Assembly (NCBI RefSeq): GCF_030052815.1
Contig: NC_079496.1
Location: 8,881,100 to 8,945,099, forward strand
Length of the DNA: 64,000 nucleotides
DNA from: Hevea brasiliensis
Taxonomy: Eukaryota; Streptophyta; Magnoliopsida; Malpighiales; Euphorbiaceae
Reading direction: 5' to 3'
Position 1 is the stretch's first letter, and the number at the start of each line of letters is the position of its first letter. The notes beneath the pieces are model-generated. The model worked only from the letters and a program-made list of their open reading frames with translations, did not search any database and had not been told where the DNA came from. This document shows, one piece after another, positions 25,573 through 36,900 of this stretch. The position numbers were made by a program, and so were the translations under genes.

Positions 25573-26608
25573 CTAGCAAAGTGGCCGGTTGGCCACACAC
25601 AAGCATACTCCTGACCCCATCAAACAAGGTCCTGAATGTCCTCTTCCACACTGTGCACACGGTGCCAAAGAGGATCTGAACGAGCAGGCGCCTTGCCTGA
25701 ATCGTACCACTTCTGGATCCGTACCACAGTGCGAACCCTCGGATTTGTGTCTAAAACCACTCCTCTTATTTACGCTTCTTCCTGTAAGTAGTTTGACCAC
25801 CACCGTAGTAGCCATGGGTGGGACACCCGAGAACCCTACGCTTTGTTCTTCTTGGCTCTTCCGCTGTCATCCACAGCGTAACTGATCTCGATCTGTTTGG
25901 CTCGATCAACCACCACATCAAAAGACTGATCAGACATCATGGCCAGGTTCGCATACCTCCTGTCAAGCCCCTTTAGGAATCTTTTCACCTTCATCTTTTC
26001 TGTAGCTACTGCTGCAGGGGCATATCTGCTCAATTCCAGAAAAACTGTAGCATATTAATCTACATACCTGCCGTTCTGTCTTAAGGCCTCAAAGGCCCTT
26101 GTTTACGATCTCTGAAGCTTTACGCGCACCGATTGATGAAAAGTTCCACAAACTGAGCCCATGTCAAACCCTCCATCCGAGGTAACACGTAGTCATTCAT
26201 CCATTGTCTAGGCATGGGCCCCATGACGTGCTGCATACACTCTATCAGTCTTCTATCAGTCAACTGTAATTACATTTCTGCTCTGCGAGAATCCAAAAAC
26301 CGATATGCATCGTCTGACACATCATAGGTACCAGGCACCAACTTCTTGAAGTTGATGATCTGTTTGTAAGATTCCTCTCTTGGTGCTGTGGACTGCTGCT
26401 GCTGTGGAGGATGGACCATATACTGAGCCATCATGTCGATGGTTCTCTGACCAGCTAGAGTAGCTGCCATGGGGTCCATGGGACCCTGTGCCATAAAGGA
26501 CTGTTCCTGTACTGGGGTTGGCTGCTCCTCTACTTGAGCAGCTCTAGGCCTCCTACCCCGCCTCCTCGGGGCAGGCGCCTCATCCTGTGCCGACACCTCG
26601 TCAGGCAC
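25573..26608 (-). pseudogene. Gypsy gag with zinc knuckles, fragmented
   Basis: The N-terminal piece 26270-26608 is Pro/Gln-rich (MPDEVSAQDEAPAPRRRGRR). A middle piece at 25836-26033 (KRFLKGLDRRYANLAMM) is the retrotransposon gag domain. Near 25659-25573 a zinc knuckle CAQCGRGHSGPC is followed by the start of a second, Cys-rich one continued in another frame. Several small indels split the frame. Confidence 0.8.
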
Positions 26609-26851
26609 ATGCAGTTCAGTGCGATGGCGGCTCTCTCACCTTCTACGCATTTTCCGAAATTCAGCAGATTAGCCCACAACATTCAAAAGCGCACATTATA
26701 CTGACTCTATAGACTCATATTTATACATAACATATGGAGCGAAACTAGAAGCAAAGATGACAATGCAAGACGAATGTGGACCCTATATTTCGCATGTGAC
26801 TCCTATTAGACTCTTCCCAACACTTTAGACAACATTCCCTAAGAATGCGGA

Positions 26852-26868
26852 GCCTAAGCTCGATACCA
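26852..26868 (-). other. Primer binding site of the gypsy element
   Basis: The minus strand reads TGGTATCGAGC four nt after the 5' LTR. It resembles the initiator tRNA-Met primer site TGGTATCAGAGC with one base missing. The missing base fits the indel-rich state of this segment. Confidence 0.75.
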
Positions 26869-26872
26869 CATT

Positions 26873-29332
26873 TGTCACGACCCAACCTATGGGCGGACTG
26901 GCACTAGGACACAGGCGACCTAAAGCCCCGAGGCCCGTAGTAAGCCTTAACTGTTCATTTACCCACTCGAGGCCCATTGGGCCCAAATTCAAGAAACCAA
27001 GCGGACAGTCCGCCATAAAATGGACTTTCCAACGGGGAGTTTTGACTCACCCGACACTGTAAACACAATAAATACTCAATTGGGGAGCTCGGCTCACCCT
27101 CCACATACTCATCAACATAAAATAAAGGGAGCTCGGCTCCTCATCCAATCCATCAAACATACATAACATATTTAAGTTTACGGTCCAACATGATAAAAAT
27201 ATTACGGACCAAATTCAAATAAATCTCGCTAACACATGCAGAAATTCTAGGAGTAATTAAAATTACACAAACATGGATAAACAACTGCGAAGGATAAGCG
27301 AGTTAACCTGAACAAAATATCCTCCGTGGCTGTAAAAATTTTTGAACAGAGTGAGCGTTCGACTCGAGAGTAAAATATCAATCTTAACTATAATCTCTAT
27401 AACTATCTCAAACTAATGCAACTTTGTAGAGTGAAATGCAACATTAACATCATATTCACGTCATAGCATCAAAAAGGTAATTTGGAGCACTCACACACCT
27501 GTAACATCATTCATAGTATATGGGCCGATCCTATCTGACTCTCTTAAATCCAATCGGTGCCGTGAAGAACTCATTTCGGACTTCCACTTAAATACCAAAT
27601 CGGGGTCCCGTGAAGAACTCAAGCCGTGTCTACCCGAAGGACCCGGTCCCAGAAGAACTCAAGCGTGTCTACCGTCCTATCCATAGTCCACACCACATCA
27701 CACGCACGCCAGCATACGCTGCTGCTCCAAATTACCACAACAACACTCATGGCACATTAATGATTATCAATGCAACATAATTCGTGCCTAGAGAGTTTAA
27801 CTACATAAATATATGCATATAAGTGATGCATGGGCATCTTGAACATATAATAATATCGAAATTACAGTTAAAATTAATATTTTACTCACAAACTTGACGA
27901 CAAATTACTGTGACGGCTGGGCGGAGGAAGAAGGCTGTCCCGGCTCACCTGACAATTATATTACAGTTATTTAATACAGTCTGACTCAATACAAACAAAG
28001 AAAAAGATCAAGTACGTCCTAAGTCGTTAGAAAATCACAGAGTCTCCCTATACCTAGGACCTACCCAACTGAAAAAGGGCTAAAAACGCACTTCTATATT
28101 CACAATCCATATATCAACAGTTCAATCATATCACAGCCCTCCTGGGCCCATCAAATCAATCATCCATCACAATACGAAAAATTTCAATTTAGTCCTTATT
28201 ATTGATCATTTTTGCAAAAAACTGCCCAAACAAGCTCTAAAAATTATAAAACTTTGCCCCACGGTCCTTAGCAATATTACTAAGCTATTGCAAAAAGAAT
28301 CGTAATTTTCTAAGCTACCACGAATATTTTATGGATTTTTAATCCTATTTAAGCACTAGAAAATTACGAAAAGCAAGGTTCGGGTTTACCTTTGCCGATT
28401 CCGACTTGAACGCGCCGACGTCGACAATGGGGCTAGCCAAAACCTCGGTCCAATTCGAGACTTTTCAGAACGGTGCATGCGGCGAAATTTGCAGACCCGG
28501 TCAACTGTCGAATTTCCGCGAATCGAGGATACCTACACGAAGCCCATAACACGGGGGTTAGTACATAAATTTTTCAGAATTTTCTAAGCTCATTTAATGC
28601 TCGAAATTACACTGCGAAGTTCCGTGGGACCCACCGAAAAACGTTGTCGGAAAATTTTGAAATTAATATCCCGCGAAGCTCTCGTCGAGTGGAGCGTGCT
28701 GGTAGCCTCGGTTTTCTCGTGGGATTCACGGTTTTTGAGAAATCTAGCCCAAAAGTCGAAATGGGCGAAAATCTTCCCGAGCAAAAATCGGACAATCCGC
28801 TCGATGGATTTCGGCGTTCTTGGTGTCTATGGAAAGCTCTCGCCGAGTAGATGATTTTAGACACAAGACCCGGTCCAATCGGTGGCCGGATTTGGCCGGA
28901 GAAACTGGAGCGACGCGCGCGCAGGGGAGAGGAGGAGAGAGAAAAGAAAGAGGAAAGAGAGAGACGCGCGCGGGAGAAGAAAAAGGAAAGGGAGCCGGTT
29001 CGATTCGACCGGTCCGATCCGGTCCGGTTCGATTCGGCCGGTTCGATTCGAAATACAAAATTTTGAATTTTTACTCTGCCTCGGGACCGAAAACGAGGTC
29101 CAAAAATTCCGAAAAAATTCCAGAAAATTCAGAAAAATACGCAGACTCCAAATATATTTTTAGTTTTGCCACATGGTCTTTAAATTAATTTTTAAAAATC
29201 ATCAAAGTTTATATTTTCGGAAAATCGAACCCGATTTTTTAAAATCCGAAAAATCTCAAAAAAATTCCTAAAATTTAAATAAAATTTAAATATCAAAAAT
29301 ACTCATAATTAATAAAATTTTGGGGTGTTACA
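26873..29332 (-). repeat. Gypsy LTR (5' LTR of the element)
   Basis: A 2460-bp direct copy of the 19375-21890 LTR. From 26873 to about 28480 it differs by dozens of one- to three-base indels, with a net loss near 55 nt. From about 28481 to its end it is nearly identical to the other LTR, with one 9-bp deletion near 28888 and a handful of substitutions. It holds the element promoter, which points away from the RING gene. Confidence 0.95.
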
Positions 29333-29396
29333 ACAGTAAAAAATTTACAGAAGTTATAAAAATTTTCTTTCATAAAAATTCATTAGTTCTGTATGA

Positions 29397-30371
29397 CTAC
29401 TGATCTAAACTAAATCGACACAAGGGGCAAAGGTGGCTCTTGTTGAGCCATTCTTTGATGCAGTCTCGATGAAACATGTGAGAACAAGGCAATCTGCTCA
29501 CATAACTTTTCAGCTCCACTTCTTGTATGCATATTGAACATCGCCCCATTGATTCAACATCCGAACCCTTTACTCTTAAATATTCTATTGCTTTTTCAAC
29601 TGATGATTCTAAGGATGATCTTCCTCGTTTCTGAGTCCACATAAATGTCTGCGAAACTTGATTCGCCAACGACTCCAAGGAACTCCAGTCTAATGTTGCA
29701 TTCTTCTCCCTCAGTATGATTCTGAGTCTCAGCAACAATTCAGTTCTTGACAATAACCTCCCCGTTGCAACTTGATATCCAATTATTTCTTTCATCGCCG
29801 TGGCTTTGATCATCTCGACACGTTCTTGATCCTCTATACCCTGAGCCATTGTTTCGTATTCCTGTTGAGACAGAATTATCTTCTTTTCAATATGAATATA
29901 CATCTTGAACTCCTTGCGGCCAGTTTTCTCGAACCCTTTAATGGTGTAACGTGCAAGATCAAGTATGTGGTTCGGTAGATCATCAGGGTTCTCCAATAGA
30001 ACCCAAGGTTCGCACACATGCTCTCTCCACTGGATGTTTTCCAGAGAGAAAGGGATGTTCATATCAGAAATAATGGAGGACACGGTTTTACCGCCATGGG
30101 TGGATATGAAAGAGTCGCATGGGAATCTGAAGGTGTGTTCCGTTTCATGGGCAGTGATTTTCTTGGGTATTGATTTAGTAGGAGCAGAGACGATGGATTT
30201 CAGTTTATGGGTGATGATTGTTGAGATAGCTTCTGATTGGTAAGAAAGCTCAACCTTACAAGTAATGAATAAGTAGGAAGAGGACAAAGTATTGTCTTGG
30301 ACAGGATCACCAATCTCCCAGGCTGAGACATTGATGTGGTAACCATAGCCGCAGTCTGTTGAAGACGCCAT
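29397..30371 (-). CDS. RING-H2 finger protein, probable E3 ubiquitin ligase
   Basis: An intronless frame of 324 codons. The C-terminus holds a canonical RING-H2: C278, C281, C296, H298, H301, C304, C315 and C318, spaced C-x2-C-x14-C-x-H-x2-H-x2-C-x10-C-x2-C, ending CPLCRFSLDQ. Such domains bind two zinc ions and recruit ubiquitin-conjugating enzymes. The N-terminal 270 residues show no transmembrane segment or signal peptide and I do not recognise the domain; it is mixed and charged, with a probable helical stretch around 180-230. A TATA box lies about 95 nt upstream. The stop codon is only 59 nt from the gypsy target duplication, so the native 3' UTR is largely displaced and transcripts would run into the element's 5' LTR. 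Ligase activity is inferred from the domain; substrates are unknown. Confidence 0.88.
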   Translation of the reverse strand: MASSTDCGYGYHINVSAWEIGDPVQDNTLSSSYLFITCKVELSYQSEAISTIITHKLKSIVSAPTKSIPKKITAHETEHTFRFPCDSFISTHGGKTVSSIISDMNIPFSLENIQWREHVCEPWVLLENPDDLPNHILDLARYTIKGFEKTGRKEFKMYIHIEKKIILSQQEYETMAQGIEDQERVEMIKATAMKEIIGYQVATGRLLSRTELLLRLRIILREKNATLDWSSLESLANQVSQTFMWTQKRGRSSLESSVEKAIEYLRVKGSDVESMGRCSICIQEVELKSYVSRLPCSHMFHRDCIKEWLNKSHLCPLCRFSLDQ

Positions 30372-30464
30372 TACAAGTATATACCTTCAACTAGAAAAAC
30401 AGTGTCAAGGGTTTCTAATAGCTTCAGAAAACGATAAGATGGATATAGAGGAGAGGACAAGTCG

Positions 30465-30471
30465 TTATATA
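30465..30471 (-). promoter_or_regulatory. TATA box of the RING-H2 gene
   Basis: The minus strand reads CCTTATATAACG, giving TATATAA about 95 nt before the ATG at 30371. Position and sequence fit a core promoter. Confidence 0.6.
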
Positions 30472-31481
30472 AGGTTTTCCATCTGTATTCAAGGACTTTT
30501 ATGCTTTAGGAATTAATCAAGGAGAGGGCAACTGGGAAACGGATTCATCGTCTGCCAAGTATTTTAATTTTCTCTTTACAAAATTGTTTGAGATTTGGTG
30601 GATTTTGGATTTAGGCGAAATTCCTTATTTGAGAGTTCAAAATAAAAAGAGATTTGAATTTGCACGGAATCTCAAATAAATATGGAGCTCAAAAATTGAA
30701 GATATTTTAAATCCTAAATTCCTGATATCTCTCTTGTGAAGCATCTTGTCTCTTCTACCCCTAAGGTAAGGTCTCCAATGTAATGATATTTTAAATTTAT
30801 TATTTTTCATTTATTAGGATGCCAAAGTTATGTTATGCGTCTGTAATATAAAAAATATTAATTAATTAAAATTTCATGTTAATTTAAAAAAAGTAATTTA
30901 AATTTTTAACTTTAGTAATTGTAGAAAATTTATTATAAATTCAAATAAAATTTTAAACTCAAGATTTGAAATTCTCTTTATTAGCTAAATAGAAAATTTT
31001 TAAATTTATAAATTATAAATTTTAAATTCAACATTTCAAACTCAAATTTCAAATCAAAATTGATGCATTTAAATTAAAACAGTTGAAGAAAAATTAAAGA
31101 CTCAACGTATAGATTCTAATTCCAACACATGATTGTAACCTATATTCATATAATCCTAAGTTCTCCACCATATTTAATATAGTTTGTCTATCATATAATC
31201 ATATGAATAATATGAATTATGTAAATTAATTCATAATTTATATGTATACTTTCTTTATAAAAAACAATTACTCTATAAATAAATAAAAAAATATTATTTT
31301 AAATAGCCATGAGTAATGCCATGTACAATCACTTGCACAATTTCTTATCTCACTAATGAGGACAAAACTTGACTATTTATAAAGCTATTATACCTTTTGG
31401 TTAATAAGTACATCACTTCACACACACATATATAACTATTAATAAGAGTTGCATATATTCATGTAGTTATATCTTTTGATC

Positions 31482-31506
31482 ATATATATATATATATATA
31501 TATATA
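31482..31506. repeat. Microsatellite (TA)n
   Basis: A perfect TA run in AT-rich intergenic DNA. Confidence 0.95.
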
Positions 31507-32328
31507 GCTTTTAGATTTTGTGGATTCAAATTGACCCATATGAATGATCAGATCATATTTTCAAGCTCCAACAATATTCTATATATGAATAGAAAAATAA
31601 ACTAAAGATGGAAAAAAGTTACCATCTTATTAAGAAAAATATCAACTTCATAACTACAAAGTTAATATATCTATAATTTATAATATATAAAAATACATGT
31701 ATATGGGGAATGGATAAAACTGCCTTTAATGTAATTGTAATATTATTATTATTTAACTATTTATTTAATTATTAATTTTAATAAAATTGTAATAATAAAT
31801 ATTTATAATAAACCTAATTATTTATATTCTCTATTTAATTTAACTTTCACATTCATAATCATTTACAGACTTAGAATTTGCTTATAAATATAAAATTAAA
31901 ATTTTATGTTTCTATTTAATAATTTTTTTTATAATTAAAAATAAATTTATTTTTAATCAATCATTATAAAATTAATTACTTGTGAAACATTAATATACCA
32001 TTTTTTTTTTCATTAGCACGATACAAATGCGGTTCTTATTAAAGCATTATTATTATTATTGAAAAAAATGAAGAAATACGTTAAGATTTTGCATCCATAA
32101 GTGAAAACTAAATATTATATAATAATCATTAATATATTAAAAATTAATTATAGCGTTTTTCATATTGTGATAAATGATAGATCCTCCATACATAATTATA
32201 TTGAGCCATTACCTATTCAACATATAATAAACATTTGTTTAATAATTATAATATAATAAAATTTGAAGGTTTTTTATTCGTTTCATGTTTTTTTTTTTTT
32301 TTATTATCTTCTATTTACACAGTGTGTG

Positions 32329-32329
<1 letters not shown>

Positions 32330-32370
<41 letters not shown>
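32330..32370. repeat. Microsatellite (ATT)n
   Basis: An uninterrupted ATT run of about 13 units. Confidence 0.97.
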
Positions 32371-33005
32371 GAAAAAATGAAAAAAAAAATATGTCTAAGG
32401 TCAACATTCTTTCATTAGAAATTTTTATCATAATTTTATTTAGTAACTATTATTAAATAAATTAATAAAGTCTAATAATATGATAATTAAAGAAATAAAA
32501 TATTTTTAACATTATTATATGTTTTATAAAATTATACATGATGATATATGAATTAATAAAAAAAATGTATGTCCAAAAACTTGAAATTATAAAAATATAA
32601 ATTTTAATTATAAAACTTTTAAAATAAAATTAATTTTCTCTCATATTTATTTATAGACTTATAATTTCTTTTATTTAATTGATATATATACTATCTATAA
32701 TAGTGTATTTTAAATTCTACATAAAACTTATATAAAAACTTGTTCTCATAATAATTTATAATTTTACAAAATAATCTTCTTTTTATTTTAACCTAACAAC
32801 TATAGTTTCGTGAGTAAAGATATATTAATAGTTTTAAATTTTCATGCAACATTAGAATATAGATTAATTTTAAAAATATAATAATATTTAATTTAAATAA
32901 TTAAATTTAATATATATATATAAATAAATAAAATAATTGTGTAATATTTAATGCACACACTTTTAATTTTTTATATTATTTATAATATCAAAAAATTTAT
33001 ATTAT

Positions 33006-33007
<2 letters not shown>

Positions 33008-33038
<31 letters not shown>
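33008..33038. repeat. Microsatellite (TA)n
   Basis: A perfect TA run of about 15 units. Confidence 0.95.
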
Positions 33039-33041
<3 letters not shown>

Positions 33042-33377
33042 AATTATTTACAAATCCCAATTTTTAAACAGTATTTCCAAAAATAATATTAATTATATAA
33101 TAATTTTTATTTTATTATATTGTATTTAATAACAATATTAATATTATATTATATTAATTAAAACATAATTATTTTAAAAAATAATATAATTAAATATATA
33201 ATAATTCATAATCTCTATAAATCATTAGGTAATCTTATTTATATGATTTGTAATCTATCCATTGGTCACCAAGAGGTCTGATCTTGTCACGTGTAGCTGC
33301 CATAACTAATAGCTGTTTGACATTGTTTTGAATGCTAAAATTATTTTTATAAATGAAAGTATTATTTTACGTACAGT

Positions 33378-33660
33378 TAAAAAAATAATTTAAAAAAAAT
33401 AATTTTATTATTTTAATATTATTATAATTAAAATTAATTAAATTTAATTTTAATATTTTTTAATATTTTTAATTAATATATTTAAAAAAAATAATTTTCT
33501 CAACATCCATTCTAATAAAAATGTCAAATGGGCGTTAGGAAGCTTATTTCGCCTGCTGTAAACTTAGGCCTTTTTAATAAAATTAAAAATAATTTAAAAT
33601 TAATTTTAATAATATTATTATTATTAAAATAGTAAGATAATTTTTTTTAAAATTACTTTT
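33378..33660. repeat. Imperfect inverted repeat, possible fold-back MITE
   Basis: The left arm (about 33378-33460) and the reverse complement of the right arm (about 33571-33660) share the order TAATTT-A8-T, TATTTTAATA, TTAAAATTAATT, flanking a non-repetitive centre of about 110 nt. Both arms are pure A/T, so chance similarity must be allowed for. Confidence 0.4.
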
Positions 33661-33798
33661 CCATAGTTTCGTTTGTTTGAAAAAAAATTTATGTTTTAAA
33701 TTTTTAAATAAAAATATTTTTTATAAAAAAAAAATCATTTTTAAAGAAAATAGTTTGACTCCAAATTTTCATATATAAATTATTTTTTGCGATCACCA

Positions 33799-33806
33799 GC
33801 ATATTC
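33799..33806 (+). promoter_or_regulatory. P1BS-type element (PHR1 binding motif) upstream of the phosphatase
   Basis: GCATATTC matches the consensus GNATATNC, which is palindromic. It lies 107 nt upstream of the purple acid phosphatase ATG and just upstream of a TATA-like CATAAATA at 33846-33853. PHR1-family factors bind this motif in phosphate-starvation genes; activity here is inferred. Confidence 0.45.
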
Positions 33807-33912
33807 CACTGTCGATTTTGCAGATGCCAAATCTTATTATCAACCCATAAATACCCGCCACCATTGTTTTATAGTTTCACTAAGAAAACACAACTAGAAA
33901 TCACAAGCCCAG

Positions 33913-36900
33913 ATGAATTACTTAAAATTATGGATACCTGTAACCCTTTTCTTCACAATTATTACACAGACAAAGCTTGCTACGAGTCAGATTCCAACTA
34001 CTCTTGAAGGCCCATTTAAGCCAGTAACTCGCACATTTGATTCTTCATTGCGGAGAGGCAGTGATGATTTGCAATGGACCATCCACTTCTTAAGAAGAAT
34101 GTGACGGGAAACTTTCCAGAGCAGATAGCACTGGCTATCTCTTCACCAACTTCAATGTGGGTTTCTTGGATCACTGGTACTTGTCTTTACTGTTTCCTGC
34201 CAAAATTTGCTGATTTGTTTTAACGATTGCTTGGTTTGTTAGAATTCTCGAATTGGGTCATCTTTACTATTTATAGATTCTTGCTTGTGTTTTGGTAATT
34301 GTATTTCAGGTAAAAGAGTAATTTTCCGGATTCCTTAATTGGTTTGGTTTGTTTTGTTTGCATTGTTTCAGGGGATGCACAGATCGGTTCAAATGTAACT
34401 GCTCTTGATCCTGCTTCTGTGGCCAGCGAAGTTTGGTATGGGAAGGAAAGTGGAAAGTATACAAGCAAACGGAGGGGGAATTCAACTGTTTATAGTCAAT
34501 TATACCCATTTGAGGGACTTATGAATTACACTTCTGGCATCATTCACCATGTCAGAATTGACGGTAAAGAAATCTTTCCGTTTTGATTTCTTAAGTCATC
34601 ATGATTATAATGATTGAAATTCAACTAGGAATTTTGATAACTGACTGAATTTGGGATAATTTGTTGAGACAATAAGGTTAATAGTGGTTTATCCAGATTC
34701 AAATTGATGCATTAACCATTTCATGGAAATAATATGATTGTACCTGCCGCGAAAATAGATGATTAACTTGCTATGCAGATAATGTTAATGGTGGCATCAA
34801 GTAATGCTCATCTCCTAGTTGCAAACTAAATAAGCATGTCTTTTTTGCAAATGTTGCATTTAGAAGTTATTTTCCTTGCAGGTCTTGAACCTGGGACAAA
34901 ATATTATTACAAGTGTGGAGATAGCTCTATCCCAGCCATGAGTGAAGAGCATGTCTTTGAAACTTTACCATCATCTAGTCCAAATTCATATCCTCGACGA
35001 ATTGCTGTTATTGGAGATCTTGGCCTTACAAGTAATTCCTCTACAACCATGGATCATCTGATCATGAATGACCCGTCATTGCTTTTAATGATTGGAGACT
35101 TAACTTATGCAAATCAATACCGTACAACTGGTGGGAAAGGAGTTCCATGCTTCTCTTGCGCATTCCCTGATGCACCTATCAGAGAGACATATCAACCCCG
35201 CTGGGATGGCTGGGGAAGGTAATCTCTCTGGTGTCTTTAAATCATAGTATGTGGATGGGCATGACTTGGAATAAAAAAAAGTTGATAATTTAAACATGAT
35301 TAAATCTTTTACTTAGAAATTCAAAATTTTCTTCTTTCACCAATATGGTTGATTGTATTATGGATGTGTGTGTACCTTGATGAAATGAATTTCACGATGT
35401 TTTATTGTTGAAATAGCTTAATGGGAATTGCAGGTTCATGGAGCCGCTGATATCAAGAGTTCCTATGATGGTTGTTGAAGGGAACCATGAGATTGAACCT
35501 CAAGTTGCTGGGATAACTTTCGAATCATATTTAACTAGATTTTCACTTCCATCGGAGGAGTCTGGATCTGGAAGTAACTTCTACTACTCTTTCGATGCTG
35601 GTGGCATACATTTTATCATGTTGGGAGCATATGTTGACTATAACAGTACTGGTAATGAAGCATTCCTTTTCTCCATAAATATCATAGTTAACACCAGTTT
35701 TGATTTTTCTGCACCATTAGAATTTTGGGATACATGTCTAATTTCTGACACTTGAAGGGCCTTTTTAACTAGTAAGTTCCATTGGTGTCAATTCTAGTGG
35801 TGTAGAACAAAGGGAAGAAGAATAAAGAACTAGGAGAAATCAAGGACCAATCCTTGAAAATATAACTAATTCTTAATAATTTTATTTAATCTCAATAATA
35901 ATCGTAGTCAAAACTACTAAATAATAGAAAATTAGTTCTATTTATAGAGTTTACAACCCTAATCAAATTAGAAATAGAAACCTTAATTTAATCCTAATTA
36001 GCAATACTAAATTAAATCAAAATAAATTAGGAAATAACAAAATTCCTAAATAATAAACCTAATAAGATAAAAATTCCTAAATAATAAAACTCTTAAATTT
36101 CCTAATTTTACAATAGGATAATTCATAAATTTTATCTTTCTATACTGCATTATTCTCCTATAGTTAGAAAAAATCATCCTCGATTTTTGAAGTGTTGAAG
36201 GATCAAGAACCAAGCAAGGAGAATACACAGTACGATCTTCTTGAATGGTAGCAACAAGAATGATTTGAAGAAGCTTGCGCTCTCTTTTGTATTCCTGAAA
36301 ACATCTAGGCAAATAAAATTAATTAGAATGATAGTTGATACTTGATTGACTTTTTGCTCTAAAATAGACACTTCAATAGGTGAAGGCTCAACAACTACAA
36401 TTTTGAGTTCTTCAATTTTCCATTATCGGCTTTGTAGCTTGATCATCAATTTCAAGTTGCTCTTCTTCAATTTTATCTTCAACTTGCTCTTTTTGTTCTT
36501 CAATTTCAAGCTGCTTTTCTTGCTCCTCTTGTAGTTTCCTTGCATTTTCAAGACTTATTGCTTTTATATTTTCAATACTTTTTCTTGTGTCTAACTGCGC
36601 TCTCAATTGAAACACATGTGCTTCTTTCCATGCTTCAAACTCGTCAAGTTCTTTCTCTTAACTTGTTGATGAGCCTGTTCATATATTCTTGAAGTGCTTT
36701 CTCCTTATATTGTAAGATTATTTGTATATCTTGATACTCATCAAATAAATTATAACGAGCATAATTAGGATTACCATGTAAATCTATTAAATAAGATATT
36801 TCATCAAGTTGTTAATAATAGTTATTGATTTCAGCTTATATTTTTTGAATTATATCCCACAATTCATCTGATTGTACCTTAGAATCAGTAATTTCATTAT

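Larger units (their letters stand above)
19375..29332 (-). mobile_element. Complete Ty3/gypsy LTR retrotransposon (chromovirus, Tekay/Del-like)
   Basis: Two direct LTRs (19375-21890 and 26873-29332) bound an internal region coding on the minus strand. The 5-bp target duplication ACAGT lies at 19370-19374 and 29333-29337. The LTRs start TG and end CA. In element orientation a primer site resembling initiator tRNA-Met follows the right-hand (5') LTR, and a purine tract precedes the left-hand (3') LTR. Domain order is gag with zinc knuckles, protease, reverse transcriptase, RNase H, integrase, then a truncated chromodomain, which places it among chromoviruses. Gag, protease and RT are shattered by small indels, whereas RNase H-integrase is one open frame. 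The intact target duplication and very similar distal LTR thirds suggest a recent insertion. Confidence 0.95.
30480..33374. other. AT-rich intergenic DNA between RING-H2 and purple acid phosphatase genes
   Basis: No supported gene. The sequence is dominated by A/T runs and microsatellites (listed separately). The segment near 33240-33330 is less AT-rich and contains CACGTG at about 33288, a G-box-type motif that may belong to the downstream promoter. Confidence 0.5.

Noticed and set aside
32330..32370. Regular short-unit repeats considered as a CRISPR-like array
   Set aside because: Pure trinucleotide microsatellite without spacers, in a plant nuclear context.
36412..36615. Coiled-coil frame considered as a host gene nested in the phosphatase intron
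   Set aside because: It lies inside the LTR element and on its coding strand; it is more simply part of that element.
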